Below, piece by piece: positions 8,513 through 17,365 of a stretch of 64,000 bases of DNA (position 1 is the stretch's first letter; each line of letters begins with the position of its first letter). The notes beneath the pieces are model-generated. The model was given only the letters and a program-made list of their open reading frames with translations, made no database searches and was not told the origin of the DNA. Position numbers and translations under genes: made by a program. This DNA comes from Peptococcaceae bacterium UBA5752 (GTDB lineage Bacteria; Bacillota; Dehalobacteriia; UBA4068). The DNA lies in NCBI GenBank assembly GCA_002419055.1, contig DIFI01000009.1, forward strand, positions 310,001-374,000. Direction: 5' to 3'.

Positions 8513-9094
8513 GTGATTTTGCTGCGTAAAGGATTATTATTGATAATATCCGGGCCCTCTGGCGTAGGAAAAGGCAGTATATGCAATATTTTGCGTGCGC
8601 AGTGCCCGGAGATTGTTTTTGCTGTTTCTGCTACGACGCGTAAGCCGAGAGCAGGAGAGATCCATGGTGTTAATTATTATTTTTTAGAAAAAGACGATTT
8701 TTTGCAAAAAATTAAGAATGGTGAATTTCTGGAATGGGCACAAGTTTACGGTAATTATTACGGAACTTTGCATTCAGAGGTCGACCGTTTACGTGACAAT
8801 GGGCACGATGTAGTATTGGAGATAGATGTCCAAGGCGCTATGCAGATCAAAAAAGCTAGCAGTGATGGAATTTATATCTTTATTTTGCCACCCTCATTTG
8901 ATGAACTAAAAAGAAGAATTATCTCCAGAGGTTCCGAAGATGCAAAGACAATAGAATTGCGTTTAGCCAAAGCTGCCGGTGAGATGAATTGCGCCGGTGA
9001 ATATGATTATCAGGTAATTAACGATGTGCTCGCAAATACGGTTGAACAAATTAAGAAAATTATCTTAGATATCAAAAGACAACAAGTGTGTTAG
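8513..9094 (+). CDS. gmk: Guanylate kinase
   Basis: Phosphorylates GMP to GDP using ATP. 193 residues, normal size. The P-loop is GPSGVGKG, followed by the GMP-binding region ATTRKPRAGEIHGVNYYFL and EFLEWAQVYGNYYGT, the Walker B-like VVLEIDVQGA, and the lid helix RRIISRGSEDAKTIELRLAKA. The start is taken as GTG at 8513, with a weak GAACGGG site upstream; a TTG at 8519 is possible. It continues the remA operon and is followed by rpoZ after 24 bases. Confidence 0.95.
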   Translation: MILLRKGLLLIISGPSGVGKGSICNILRAQCPEIVFAVSATTRKPRAGEIHGVNYYFLEKDDFLQKIKNGEFLEWAQVYGNYYGTLHSEVDRLRDNGHDVVLEIDVQGAMQIKKASSDGIYIFILPPSFDELKRRIISRGSEDAKTIELRLAKAAGEMNCAGEYDYQVINDVLANTVEQIKKIILDIKRQQVC

Positions 9095-9118
9095 TATTTT
9101 AAACAAGGGGGATTTGCA

Positions 9119-9325
9119 TTGAACAAACTGCCTATCAATCAATTGATGGCAAAAGTAGATTCAAAATATACTTTGGTGATTGTGGCCGCTAAGAGTGCGC
9201 GTCAGACTATCGACAGAAATCCGGAATCATTTTCTTCCGGGAAGGTTCATCCGGTGACGCATGCCTTAGAAGATCTTGTTGCGGATAAATTGGTTTGGCG
9301 TCGGACAAGAGACGGCATTAAGTAG
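9119..9325 (+). CDS. rpoZ: DNA-directed RNA polymerase omega subunit
   Basis: A 68-residue omega subunit, which helps beta-prime fold and join the RNA polymerase. The short protein has YTLVIVAAKSARQTID and PVTHALEDLVADKLVW, matching the family's L-V-x-x-A-A-K-R-A-R and A-x-x-E-I-x-x-G-K-I regions. It starts with TTG at 9119, preceded by AAGGGGGAT. It sits in the conserved gmk-rpoZ-coaBC context, which strengthens the call for such a short protein. Confidence 0.92.
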   Translation: MNKLPINQLMAKVDSKYTLVIVAAKSARQTIDRNPESFSSGKVHPVTHALEDLVADKLVWRRTRDGIK

Positions 9326-9337
9326 GAGTATTGTAAC

Positions 9338-10561
9338 ATGAACTTTACCGGCAAGAAAATTACCGTCGGCATTACCGGCGGTATTGCTGCTTATAAAGCA
9401 GCGGATATTGTCAGTTGGCTGAATCAATGCGGCGCTGATGTCAGCGTCGCTATGACTGCATCAGCTTGTCAAATAATCACGCCGCTGGCTTTAAAAGTAC
9501 TATCCGGCAAGGCGGTAGCCTGTGATATTAATTCTTTAAGTAGTGATTGGAACGTACCCCATATTGATTTAGCTACAACCGATTTGTTTGTAGTTGTTCC
9601 GGCAACTGCCAATATTATTGCTAAAGCTGCTCATGGCATAGCCGATGAGATTGTTTCGGCAGCAATTTTGGCTACAAAAGCACCATTATTATTTGCACCG
9701 GCAATGCATGCCGACATGTATAACAATTCTGCAACACAATCCAATTTGGCGCTGCTTGCCAAGCGCGGGTGTATGTTTGCAGAACCGGGTAGCGGGCGTT
9801 TGGCATGTGGTGCGGTTGGTAAAGGTCGCTTGGCAAATATCGAAGATATCAAAAAAGCAATTACTGCAGCTTTATTTCCCAAACAATTATTAAATGGGCT
9901 TAAAGTTATTGTAACCGCAGGACCGACCCATGAATATATCGACCCGTTTCGTTATATCGCTAATTGTTCCAGCGGGAAAATGGGCTATGCGCTGGCTGCA
10001 GCAGCCGCTGCGTCCGGTGCGGAAGTGGAACTGATTTCCGGACCCTGCCAATTAGCGGCACCAACAAATGTTAAGGTTACAAAGGTAGTATCCGCACGCC
10101 ATATGGCGGCGGCGGTTTTTGATAAATATCAAGATGCCGATATCGTAATCATGGCAGCTGCCATTGGTGATTATCGGCCTGACGTTGTTGCAGACCAAAA
10201 GATTAAAAAGACAAGTATGACAACCATAAATTTGGTTGCTAATACAGATATATTATTGGAATTAGGTAAATTGAAGGCAAATAAATTGCTGGTTGGTTTT
10301 GCTGCCGAGACCGAAGATTTGGTTGCTTACGCTCAACAGAAACTACAACAAAAAAACCTTGATTTGATAATCGCCAATGATATTAGCCAAGATGGCGCTG
10401 GTTTTAATTGCGACACAAATATTATAACCGCTATTAGTGCAGAGGGTAAAACTCAACAATTGCCACAGATGAGTAAGCAATCGGTAGCTTTCAAAATCAT
10501 TGAATTGATTGCTGAACTGCCGCGTTTTGCCGCTTTGCAAAACAAAAAGGAGGAAAAGTAA
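9338..10561 (+). CDS. coaBC: Bifunctional phosphopantothenoylcysteine decarboxylase/synthase
   Basis: Carries out two consecutive steps of coenzyme A synthesis. The N-terminal CoaC flavoprotein half (about residues 1-185) begins ITVGITGGIAAYKAADIVSWL and has the substrate-recognition block PAMHADMYNNSATQSNL and the GRLACGAVGKGRL flap with its catalytic cysteine. The C-terminal CoaB half starts at about 190 with KVIVTAGPTHEYIDPFRYIAN and SSGKMGYALA and includes KIKKTSMTTINLVANTDIL. 407 residues, full length. Its stop abuts the metK ATG with no spacer, so the two are probably translationally coupled. Confidence 0.96.
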   Translation: MNFTGKKITVGITGGIAAYKAADIVSWLNQCGADVSVAMTASACQIITPLALKVLSGKAVACDINSLSSDWNVPHIDLATTDLFVVVPATANIIAKAAHGIADEIVSAAILATKAPLLFAPAMHADMYNNSATQSNLALLAKRGCMFAEPGSGRLACGAVGKGRLANIEDIKKAITAALFPKQLLNGLKVIVTAGPTHEYIDPFRYIANCSSGKMGYALAAAAAASGAEVELISGPCQLAAPTNVKVTKVVSARHMAAAVFDKYQDADIVIMAAAIGDYRPDVVADQKIKKTSMTTINLVANTDILLELGKLKANKLLVGFAAETEDLVAYAQQKLQQKNLDLIIANDISQDGAGFNCDTNIITAISAEGKTQQLPQMSKQSVAFKIIELIAELPRFAALQNKKEEK

Positions 10562-11740
10562 ATGGCAATATTGTTCACTTCTGAATCTGTTACCGAAGGA
10601 CATCCCGATAAAATCGCAGATAGAATATCTGATAATATTCTTGATGCGATGCTAGCCCAGGATAAGCAAAGCCGGGTGGCCTGCGAGACATTTGTTACCA
10701 CCGGTTTAGTATTAGTTGCTGGTGAGATAACTACTAAATGTTATGTTGATATTCCCCATGTGGTCCGAGATACAATCCGCAATATCGGTTATACTCGAGC
10801 TAAATTTGGTTTTGACTGCGATACGTGTGCGGTAATGACCAGTATTGATGAACAATCTACGGATATTGCCATGGGCGTTGACTCAGCGTTGGAACAGAAG
10901 CAGGGTGATAGTGATAGTTTTGCGTCAATAGGCGCCGGTGACCAGGGTATGATGTTTGGTTTTGCTTGTGATGAAACACCGGAATTGATGCCGTTGACTT
11001 TAAGCATGGCACATAAATTGACCCGTAAGTTGGCCGCAGTCCGTAAAGCGGATGAACATTCACCGCTGCTGCCCGATGGTAAATCTCAGGTTACTGTAGA
11101 ATATGTTGATGGAAAGCCGAAACGAATTGATACTGTTGTTATTTCTACACAACATAAAGCTGATATCCAACTTGCCCAGTTGCGTCCTTTTGTGATTGAT
11201 AAGGTTATCAAAGACAGTTTACCTGAACATCTGATCGACGCTAAAACTCGTTATTTGATCAATCCTACCGGTCGTTTTGTAATCGGTGGACCCCAGGGTG
11301 ATACCGGACTTACTGGACGCAAAATTATTGTTGATACTTACGGCGGTATGGCGAGACATGGCGGCGGCGCTTTTTCCGGCAAGGATCCGACTAAAGTTGA
11401 CCGCTCTGCTGCTTATTATGCACGTTATATTGCAAAGAATATTGTTGCCGCCGGCTTGGCTTCCCGTTGTGAAGTACAATTAGCGTATGCTATTGGTATA
11501 GCAGAACCGGTTTCGATGATGGTTGATACATTTGGTACCGGCAAGGTTTCGAATGAGAAATTATGTGCTGCTTGCTGTGATATTTTTGATGCGCGTCCTG
11601 CTGCGATAATCAGCAGTTTTGATTTACTGCGTCCTATTTACGGACAACTTTCCGCTTATGGACATTTTGGACGTTTAGATCTTGATTTACCATGGGAGAA
11701 AACGAATAAAGTAACCGCATTATTAAATGCAGTAAAATAA
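10562..11740 (+). CDS. metK: S-adenosylmethionine synthetase
   Basis: Makes S-adenosylmethionine from methionine and ATP. 392 residues, with the standard N-terminal TSESVTEGHPDKIADRISD, the central GAGDQGMMFG hexapeptide region, the P-loop-like GGPQGDTGLTGRKIIVDTYGG, and AFSGKDPTKVDRSAAYYARYIAKN. AAAAAGGAGGAAAAG inside the end of coaBC serves as ribosome binding site. No SAM riboswitch is possible here because the gene starts right after coaBC. A strong hairpin terminator follows, ending the yicC-metK unit. Confidence 0.97.
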   Translation: MAILFTSESVTEGHPDKIADRISDNILDAMLAQDKQSRVACETFVTTGLVLVAGEITTKCYVDIPHVVRDTIRNIGYTRAKFGFDCDTCAVMTSIDEQSTDIAMGVDSALEQKQGDSDSFASIGAGDQGMMFGFACDETPELMPLTLSMAHKLTRKLAAVRKADEHSPLLPDGKSQVTVEYVDGKPKRIDTVVISTQHKADIQLAQLRPFVIDKVIKDSLPEHLIDAKTRYLINPTGRFVIGGPQGDTGLTGRKIIVDTYGGMARHGGGAFSGKDPTKVDRSAAYYARYIAKNIVAAGLASRCEVQLAYAIGIAEPVSMMVDTFGTGKVSNEKLCAACCDIFDARPAAIISSFDLLRPIYGQLSAYGHFGRLDLDLPWEKTNKVTALLNAVK

Positions 11741-11759
11741 CATCTAAATTATGACTAAA

Positions 11760-11793
11760 TACCGGCAAGCTTGGAAGCTTGCCGGTATTTTTT
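11760..11793 (+). terminator. Rho-independent terminator after metK
   Basis: Perfect arms ACCGGCAAGCTT (11761-11772) and AAGCTTGCCGGT (11775-11786), followed by ATTTTTTTATT. Confidence 0.9.
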
Positions 11794-11844
11794 TATTTAT
11801 TTTGGGCAAGAATATATACTAAAAAATCCCAATGGAGGAAAACT

Positions 11845-13473
11845 ATGCTAAAACGCCCATATTATGTTATTGCTGTGATAATTTTAGTGGCTTTTGGTGT
11901 CATAGCAATCAAGTTGGCGTTTATTATGCTTTCGGATAGCAGTGAACTATCGCAGCAAGCATTTGCCCAAAAAACTCGTACAGCCGATTATTATCAATAC
12001 TGCCGTGGAGATATAGTTGATCGCAACAACCGACAGCTTACCAATGTTGTCGAAAATTGCCTACTTGTGTTTCCTACAGCTTATGACGATGCCAAACAGC
12101 TTGCAGATGAACTGTCTGATATTTTGTCGTTATCGGAAAAACAGATAGAATCAAGATTGGTTGCGGAGCAAAATGAGTCCCTAGAGCCATTTATATTGAA
12201 AACAGGTTTAAGCGAACAACAGAAACAGTTAGTGGAAGCAGCAGATCTTAACGGTGTATTTGTGGTATCCCTCTCAGCTAGATATAGTTCATATAAGTAT
12301 GCCTGTCATTTGATCGGTATGGTACAGCAAAATGAGCAGGATGTTTATACAGGAATAAGCGGCTTGGAACTACAGTATGAGCAATACTTAAAAAATCGTT
12401 CATCACCGCAAATAGCAGCTTATCTTGATGTATACGGTAATGTCAGCAGTGGCAATCTTATTTATGTTGACGACAGTACTAATGAATCAAATACGCTTTG
12501 TTTAACCATAGACGTTGATTATCAGCAAATTGTCGAGCGGGCTTTGTCAGATTATAACGGTGCTTGCGTGGTATTGGATGTTTCCAATGGCGATGTATTA
12601 GCAGCAGCAAGCACGCCGCAATTCGATGCCTATGGCTGGGATACTTCCGAAGAGGAAGAGAATTATCTCAATAAAGCAATGGCACTATATCCGCCCGCCT
12701 CGACTTTTAAATTACTATTGGCGATGACTGCGATTGAAGAAGGCGTATCATTGGATGAGCAATTTGTTTGCAATGGCAGCATAACATTAGAAAATGGGCA
12801 TGTAGTGCATTGTCAATCGGAAAAAGGTCACGGAAATATTGATATGGCTCAGGCCTTAGCTAAGTCATGTAATTGTTATTTTGTTCAACTTGGTATCAAA
12901 CTTGGTGGCGATACGATCAATAAATATGCCGACTTATGTGGGCTGGATCAGCAATATTTAGGTGGCTACACACTTCCGAAACAAACTCATATCGATTTTA
13001 ACAGCAATGTAATAGGCGATATTGCTAATGTTTGTTTAGGAGAGAAAGGTGTACGACTAAGTCCGTTGATGGTGGCGCAATTAGTTGCAGTCGTTGCCAA
13101 CGGCGGCAATCGTGTATATCCACAGCTGGTTAAGGGGGTTTATGACCAACAAGGTCAAATTTTGCAGGAGGTTAATTCCGTTACACCACAGCGAGTATTC
13201 AGCGAGAAAACTGCCGCGGAAGTTGCTGATATGATGGCTCTGACAGTCAAATCGGGAACTGCTTATCATGTTGCGGAGGCGTTGATAAGCAGTGGGGGAA
13301 AGACGGGAACTTCGGAGGATGCCGGGGTTTGGTTTGCCGGGTTTGCACCGCTGGAGCATCCTCGTTGGGCAATTGCCGTCTATATTGAAGATGCTTCCGC
13401 AGGTGGTGTAGAGGGCGCAGAAGTATTTAGACAAGTAATTGATGATCTTGCAGTTTTAGAAGGAATGGTATGA
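11845..13473 (+). CDS. Class B-like penicillin-binding protein (transpeptidase)
   Basis: A membrane-anchored peptidoglycan transpeptidase of 542 residues. One transmembrane helix (YYVIAVIILVAFGVIAIKLAFIM) follows a basic KRP start. The N-terminal half contains RGDIVDRNNRQLTN, the class B dimerisation signature. Catalytic motifs are in order: SxxK in PPASTFKLLLA, SxN in AKSCNCYFVQ, and KTGT in SGGKTGTSEDAGVWFAGFAP. The ATG at 11845 follows GGAGGAAAAC; an upstream in-frame ATG at 11779 falls in the metK terminator and is rejected. It resembles PbpA/FtsI-type enzymes with a short N-domain. Monocistronic; elongation or septation role not resolved. Confidence 0.9.
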   Translation: MLKRPYYVIAVIILVAFGVIAIKLAFIMLSDSSELSQQAFAQKTRTADYYQYCRGDIVDRNNRQLTNVVENCLLVFPTAYDDAKQLADELSDILSLSEKQIESRLVAEQNESLEPFILKTGLSEQQKQLVEAADLNGVFVVSLSARYSSYKYACHLIGMVQQNEQDVYTGISGLELQYEQYLKNRSSPQIAAYLDVYGNVSSGNLIYVDDSTNESNTLCLTIDVDYQQIVERALSDYNGACVVLDVSNGDVLAAASTPQFDAYGWDTSEEEENYLNKAMALYPPASTFKLLLAMTAIEEGVSLDEQFVCNGSITLENGHVVHCQSEKGHGNIDMAQALAKSCNCYFVQLGIKLGGDTINKYADLCGLDQQYLGGYTLPKQTHIDFNSNVIGDIANVCLGEKGVRLSPLMVAQLVAVVANGGNRVYPQLVKGVYDQQGQILQEVNSVTPQRVFSEKTAAEVADMMALTVKSGTAYHVAEALISSGGKTGTSEDAGVWFAGFAPLEHPRWAIAVYIEDASAGGVEGAEVFRQVIDDLAVLEGMV

Positions 13474-13545
13474 TAATATATTAAAGCATAATAATATTAT
13501 TGAATAGACATTAAATACTGGCAGAAGTTTCATCTTTACGCATTA

Positions 13546-13576
13546 TAAAAAACGGGCCGCGTTGAGCGACCCGTTA
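13546..13576 (-). terminator. Terminator of trxA
   Basis: Arms AACGGG (13551-13556) and CCCGTT (13570-13575), extended by CGC/GCG pairing, with an A-tract at 13546-13552 that becomes U's on the - strand. Confidence 0.8.
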
Positions 13577-13594
13577 AGAATTATTCATCAATAA

Positions 13595-13903
13595 CTAAAG
13601 CATTCGTAAAATTTCCTGTTTGTTTTTTAAGCCGATACTCGTAGTGGCGATTTCACCGTTTTTGAATACCATTAATGTGGGAATGCTCATAACGCCGTAT
13701 TTAGCAGCCAGATCTGGTTGTTCGTCAACATTGATTTTACCTACTTTAGCACTTCCTGTAATTTCATCGGCAATTTCCTCAATAATCGGACCGACCATTT
13801 TGCACGGACCACACCAAGGAGCCCAAAAGTCGATGAGTACTGTTTTTTCTGATTGTAGTACTTCTTGATTGAAATTATTGTTAGTAATTGTCAAAACTGA
13901 CAT
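13595..13903 (-). CDS. trxA: Thioredoxin
   Basis: Small cytoplasmic disulfide reductase, 102 residues from the chosen start. It has the classical active site FWAPWCGPCKM, the cis-proline region SIPTLMVFKNGE, and KINVDEQPDLAAKYGV. The ATG at 13903 is preferred because AGGAGG lies 8 bases upstream; a further in-frame ATG 7 codons earlier overlaps that site. Monocistronic on the - strand between the penicillin-binding protein and yqeG, with its own terminator. The reductase partner is not in the window. Confidence 0.96.
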   Translation of the reverse strand: MSVLTITNNNFNQEVLQSEKTVLIDFWAPWCGPCKMVGPIIEEIADEITGSAKVGKINVDEQPDLAAKYGVMSIPTLMVFKNGEIATTSIGLKNKQEILRML

Positions 13904-14056
13904 TATTATCGCCTCCTTATGCAAAATTCAAAAAAATTGTAATTAAAGAATTAATATTATTATAAATCATATTATTGTATTTGTCATCAAAATTATTCAA
14001 GCAGGAAAAACAGCTAGAGAAGCGAATAAAAAAAACAGGAAGGAGATTGAATAACA

Positions 14057-14572
14057 GTGTTTAGATTCCGAAGGTTTACACCGGATATATTAGTAGAAAA
14101 GCTGATTGATATTCCTCTTGATGAGCTACACCAGCGTGGCATTGAGGGGATAATTTTTGACGTAGATAATACAATTACCGAATGGCGTAGTCCTAACGTT
14201 AGTGATGAAATTATCGAATGGTTTTATGATCTACCCAATCAGGGATTTAAAACCTGTATTCTCTCAAATAACAGTAGTACGCGAGTGGGTATTATCTCAG
14301 AGAAATTGCATACACCTTACTTATGCAATGCACGTAAACCACTGAGTAACGGTTTCAAGCGTGCTCAAAAACTACTAAAGTTACCAATGTCCCAAATGGC
14401 AATGGTTGGGGATCAGATTTTTACTGACATCTGGGGTGGCAATCAGGCCGGATTATTAACTATATTTGTAGAAAGAATCAGTGTAAATGAGTTTTGGGGC
14501 ACAAAAAATATTTCTCGACGCGCTGAGCGAATGATCTGGAAAAAAATTGATCGTAATATGAGCCAAAGATAA
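14057..14572 (+). CDS. YqeG family HAD phosphatase
   Basis: 171-residue HAD-superfamily IIIA phosphatase of the YqeG group. HAD motif I is FDVDNTITEW, motif II is ILSNNSS, the motif III lysine is in NARKPLSNGFKRA, and motif IV is MVGDQIFTDIWGGNQAG. It starts with GTG at 14057 after GGAAGGAGATTG. YqeG is often found near aroE/aroK and ribosome-assembly GTPase genes, and here aroK and rbgA follow. The substrate is unknown; YqeG resembles phosphatidylglycerophosphate phosphatases, but that role is not established from this sequence. Confidence 0.9.
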   Translation: MFRFRRFTPDILVEKLIDIPLDELHQRGIEGIIFDVDNTITEWRSPNVSDEIIEWFYDLPNQGFKTCILSNNSSTRVGIISEKLHTPYLCNARKPLSNGFKRAQKLLKLPMSQMAMVGDQIFTDIWGGNQAGLLTIFVERISVNEFWGTKNISRRAERMIWKKIDRNMSQR

Positions 14573-14590
14573 AATATAAATAGTGATTTT

Positions 14591-14625
14591 TTTGCCGCTT
14601 CGGTTATAACCGGGGCGGTTTTTTG
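14591..14625 (+). terminator. Terminator after yqeG
   Basis: Arms CCGCTTCGGTT (14595-14605) and AACCGGGGCGG (14608-14618), including two G-U pairs, followed by TTTTTT. The remaining ~165 bases before aroK show no further recognisable element. Confidence 0.8.
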
Positions 14626-14791
14626 CATTTATTTGCGTTATTTGACGGAAAGTAAACATTCCAAACAGCAGGTAAAGGGCATGATATTCGAGAATTGCTT
14701 GATTAAAAAATAGAAACATCAGAAAAGATGGCATGTGGTTTTGGGCGGCAGCATAAAGTTTAATGTGCAAAAATACAACTAAGGCGGTGAA

Positions 14792-15307
14792 ATGATGGGT
14801 TATCGCAATATTGTTTTGATCGGATTTATGGGCAGTGGTAAGACAGTGGTTGGTCGCAGCCTTGCCAGAGCCCTCGAATATGAGTTTGTAGATACAGATG
14901 AGCAAATCCAAGAGGTTACGGGCATGAATATTGCCCAGCTTTTCCGCAAGCATGGCGAGATTCGCTTGCGTTCAGAGGAACAGTTGATAATTAAAAAATT
15001 GAGCAATCGCAGTGGTCTTGTAATTGCCTCAGGCGGAAGTTTATTGCCTGATCAAAGAAATCTTGATCTGTTAAAGGATGGAGGTTTTTTCGTATTGCTG
15101 CATGCCGAACCGGAGGTAATATTACAACGGATCAGTCGCAAAAATAATCGGCTTTTAATCGGCGGCAAACCTGATTTGGCGCAAATTAAGCAGATGCTGG
15201 AGCAGCGGGAAGATTTTTACCGTCAATTAGCCGACTTTGTAATAAATACTACCCAAATCAGTGTTGATGAGGCGGTAGAAATTATCGCTGCAAAATATCA
15301 GAATTAA
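14792..15307 (+). CDS. aroK: Shikimate kinase
   Basis: Phosphorylates shikimate in the aromatic amino acid pathway. 171 residues. The P-loop GFMGSGKTVVGRSLA is followed by the shikimate-binding DTDEQIQ, then IAQLFRKHGEIRLRSEEQ and the ASGGSLL loop. Most family members have a conserved arginine and glycine pair (R-x-x-E and GGG); here the third glycine of GGG is replaced by serine. ATG at 14792 follows AAGGCGGTGA; an ATG at 14795 is an alternative. No other aro genes are present in the window. Confidence 0.93.
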   Translation: MMGYRNIVLIGFMGSGKTVVGRSLARALEYEFVDTDEQIQEVTGMNIAQLFRKHGEIRLRSEEQLIIKKLSNRSGLVIASGGSLLPDQRNLDLLKDGGFFVLLHAEPEVILQRISRKNNRLLIGGKPDLAQIKQMLEQREDFYRQLADFVINTTQISVDEAVEIIAAKYQN

Positions 15308-15347
15308 AAATAATACGGAAGGAGGGTATTTCCTGAAAACTAAATAT

Positions 15348-15384
15348 GGTATAATAGAGCCATAATAATGGCTCTATTATTTTA
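15348..15384 (+). promoter_or_regulatory. Perfect 13-bp inverted repeat overlapping a -10-like box before rbgA
   Basis: Arms ATAATAGAGCCAT (15351-15363) and ATGGCTCTATTAT (15368-15380) enclose a 4-base loop and are followed by TTTATT, so this may terminate aroK transcription. The left arm overlaps a TATAAT (15350-15355). Whether it is a terminator, a promoter or both cannot be decided by reading. Confidence 0.6.
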
Positions 15385-15399
15385 TTAAGAGGATATAAT

Positions 15400-16263
15400 A
15401 TGTCAGAAATTCATGAACAAATCCAATGGTATCCGGGTCATATGGCCAAAGCAAGGCGATCTATAGAGGCTAATTTGTCCTTAGTTGATATTCTGATTGA
15501 GGTTCTAGACGCTCGTGCTCCAAAGAGTAGCCGCAACCCTGATTTAGTAAGCATGGTGAATAAAAAACCACATATATTGCTGCTAAATAAAGCTGATTTG
15601 GCAGATGAGGCGCAGACAAAAGCTTGGCTAAAGCGATATCGTAAAGAAGGCTATTGGCCGTTAAAGACAAATGCCGCCAATAAACAGGGGATTAAAGACT
15701 TGGAAGCTTTGATTAAACAGGTATCAGTACCTTTGGAGCAGCGTTTGGCTGCAAGAGGGCGTGCGATGCGAGATGTCAGAGCTATGATTGTCGGTATCCC
15801 TAATTGCGGCAAATCAACGGTAATTAACGCTTTAACGCCACGGGCGGCGGCTGCAACAGGTAATAAGCCTGGGGTAACCAAAGGTCGCCAATGGGTGAAA
15901 ACAGCGCTGGGCTTGGAATTGCTTGATACGCCAGGTATTTTATGGCCGCGCTTTGCCGATTATCATACTGCTTTTAGCTTAGCAGTGATTGGTTCAATCA
16001 GTGATACGGTATTCCCATTTTATCAGGTCGTAACCCAATTAGCGGATTGGCTAATAGAAAATGCGCCGCAGGCACTCTGCCAGCGTTATGGGTTAAATGA
16101 AATTAACAAAGATCCGCAAGCATTGCTGGAGGCTATGGGTCAGAGACGGGGATTTTTAGGTGCAGGTGGTGTGGTGCGAATTGACGATGCGGCAGCGTTA
16201 TTGATGCGAGAATTCCGTAGTGGCATACTCGGCCGCTTTACCTTAGAAAAGGCTGAAGATTAA
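15400..16263 (+). CDS. rbgA: Ribosome biogenesis GTPase RbgA (YlqF)
   Basis: Circularly permuted GTPase needed late in 50S assembly. 287 residues. It opens with the WYPGHMAKARR signature; the G4 motif (LNKADL, about residues 65-70) precedes G1 (GIPNCGKSTVINAL, about 130) and G3 (LLDTPGILWP), the permuted order that defines the family. The C-terminal half has RRGFLGAGGVVRIDDAA and GRFTLE, as in RbgA. It has an AAGAGGATA site before the ATG and is followed after one base by rnhB, the usual rbgA-rnhB pair. Confidence 0.95.
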   Translation: MSEIHEQIQWYPGHMAKARRSIEANLSLVDILIEVLDARAPKSSRNPDLVSMVNKKPHILLLNKADLADEAQTKAWLKRYRKEGYWPLKTNAANKQGIKDLEALIKQVSVPLEQRLAARGRAMRDVRAMIVGIPNCGKSTVINALTPRAAAATGNKPGVTKGRQWVKTALGLELLDTPGILWPRFADYHTAFSLAVIGSISDTVFPFYQVVTQLADWLIENAPQALCQRYGLNEINKDPQALLEAMGQRRGFLGAGGVVRIDDAAALLMREFRSGILGRFTLEKAED

Positions 16264-16264
16264 T

Positions 16265-16936
16265 ATGAATAACGATGAAAAAATTGAGCTGGCCCGACGG
16301 CATTGGGAACAATTAAGCTCTTACGAATCTCTTTTGAGAAGCGATAGAGCAAAGCTGGTCGCCGGAATAGATGAAGCCGGAAGAGGACCGCTGGCGGGAC
16401 CGGTTGTAGCAGCGGCTGTTATTTTACCTGCCGATTGTATGATCTGCGGCGTGGATGATTCAAAAAAACTTTCAGCTCGAAAAAGAGAGTTTTTAGCGCA
16501 GCAAATAAAAGAACAGGCTATTGCGTATGCCTATGGCGTGATTGATCAGAAAGTAATTGACCAAATAAATATTTTGCAAGCATCTTTATTGGCGATGCTA
16601 AAAGCTGTCAAACAGCTATCTGTACAACCTGACCATTTGTTGATCGATGGGCCTTATCAAATAAATATGGCTTTGTCTCAAACGGCAGTGATCGGAGGTG
16701 ACGCTAAAAGCGTATCGATTGCGGCTGCAAGCATTTTAGCTAAGACTTACCGAGATTCATTAATGGTCGAGATGGCGGAAATTTACCCTCAATATGATTT
16801 TGCCAAGCATAAAGGATATGGGACAGCGTCACATATCCAAGCAATCCGCCAATACGGGATCTGTCCGATCCATCGCAGAAGCTTTTGCGGTAAATTTGTT
16901 TCAGGACAAACTGAAGAAAACGCCAGTATATTTTAG
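16265..16936 (+). CDS. rnhB: Ribonuclease HII
   Basis: Cleaves the RNA strand of RNA-DNA hybrids and single ribonucleotides in DNA. 223 residues. The catalytic aspartate and glutamate are in GIDEAGRGPLAGPVVAAAVIL. Further acidic residues lie in DDSKKLSARKRE and LLIDGPY, and GGDAKSVSIAAASILAKTYRD matches the family's substrate-binding block. The C-terminus has KGYGTASHIQAIRQYGICPIHRRSF. It starts 1 base after rbgA, so the two are probably coupled. Confidence 0.95.
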   Translation: MNNDEKIELARRHWEQLSSYESLLRSDRAKLVAGIDEAGRGPLAGPVVAAAVILPADCMICGVDDSKKLSARKREFLAQQIKEQAIAYAYGVIDQKVIDQINILQASLLAMLKAVKQLSVQPDHLLIDGPYQINMALSQTAVIGGDAKSVSIAAASILAKTYRDSLMVEMAEIYPQYDFAKHKGYGTASHIQAIRQYGICPIHRRSFCGKFVSGQTEENASIF

Positions 16937-16958
16937 GCATGTTAACAAGGTAAAGAAT

Positions 16959-17309
16959 ATGACATATGCAGGTAAAGAACTTGGCCGCCGAGGTGAAGCA
17001 ATGGCAGCGGCTGAGCTGGAAAAACGCGGATATGATATTATTTCCCGTAATTATCGGGCAGCTGGCGGCGAAATCGACATTGTTGCTCAAAAAGCGGGTA
17101 AAATATATTTTGTGGAAGTGAAAAGTCGGCGCGGTACAAAATTTGGCTTACCTGCTGAGGCTGTTACAGCAGCAAAACGCAAAAAAATAGCCGAAACTGC
17201 GTTAGCTTTTCTCGGCTCTCGCAATGAGGATGCAGAATGTGGTTTTTTAGTAGCAGCCGTATATTATGATACCAAAAAAGTAGAATTGATAAATGATTCA
17301 TTATATTGA
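16959..17309 (+). CDS. UPF0102/YraN family nuclease-like protein
   Basis: 116-residue YraN family protein with the restriction-endonuclease-like fold. It has the GKELGRRGEAMAAAELEKRGYDIISRNYR opening, the GGEIDIVAQKAGKIYFVEVKSRRG core (Glu-Asp and Glu-Val-Lys of a PD-(D/E)xK site) and AVTAAKRKKIAETA. The ATG at 16959 is supported by AACAAGG; longer in-frame starts run back inside rnhB and are rejected. It follows rnhB in most bacteria. Its cellular role is not established. Confidence 0.9.
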   Translation: MTYAGKELGRRGEAMAAAELEKRGYDIISRNYRAAGGEIDIVAQKAGKIYFVEVKSRRGTKFGLPAEAVTAAKRKKIAETALAFLGSRNEDAECGFLVAAVYYDTKKVELINDSLY

Positions 17310-17365
17310 AAAACATACCGATTCGTGTTATATAATATAAAGAATAATTTTTGGGAGGTAGCCTG

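Noticed and set aside
14456..14953. 165-residue open frame on the - strand
   Set aside because: Antisense to yqeG and aroK, spans a terminator hairpin, no family resemblance.
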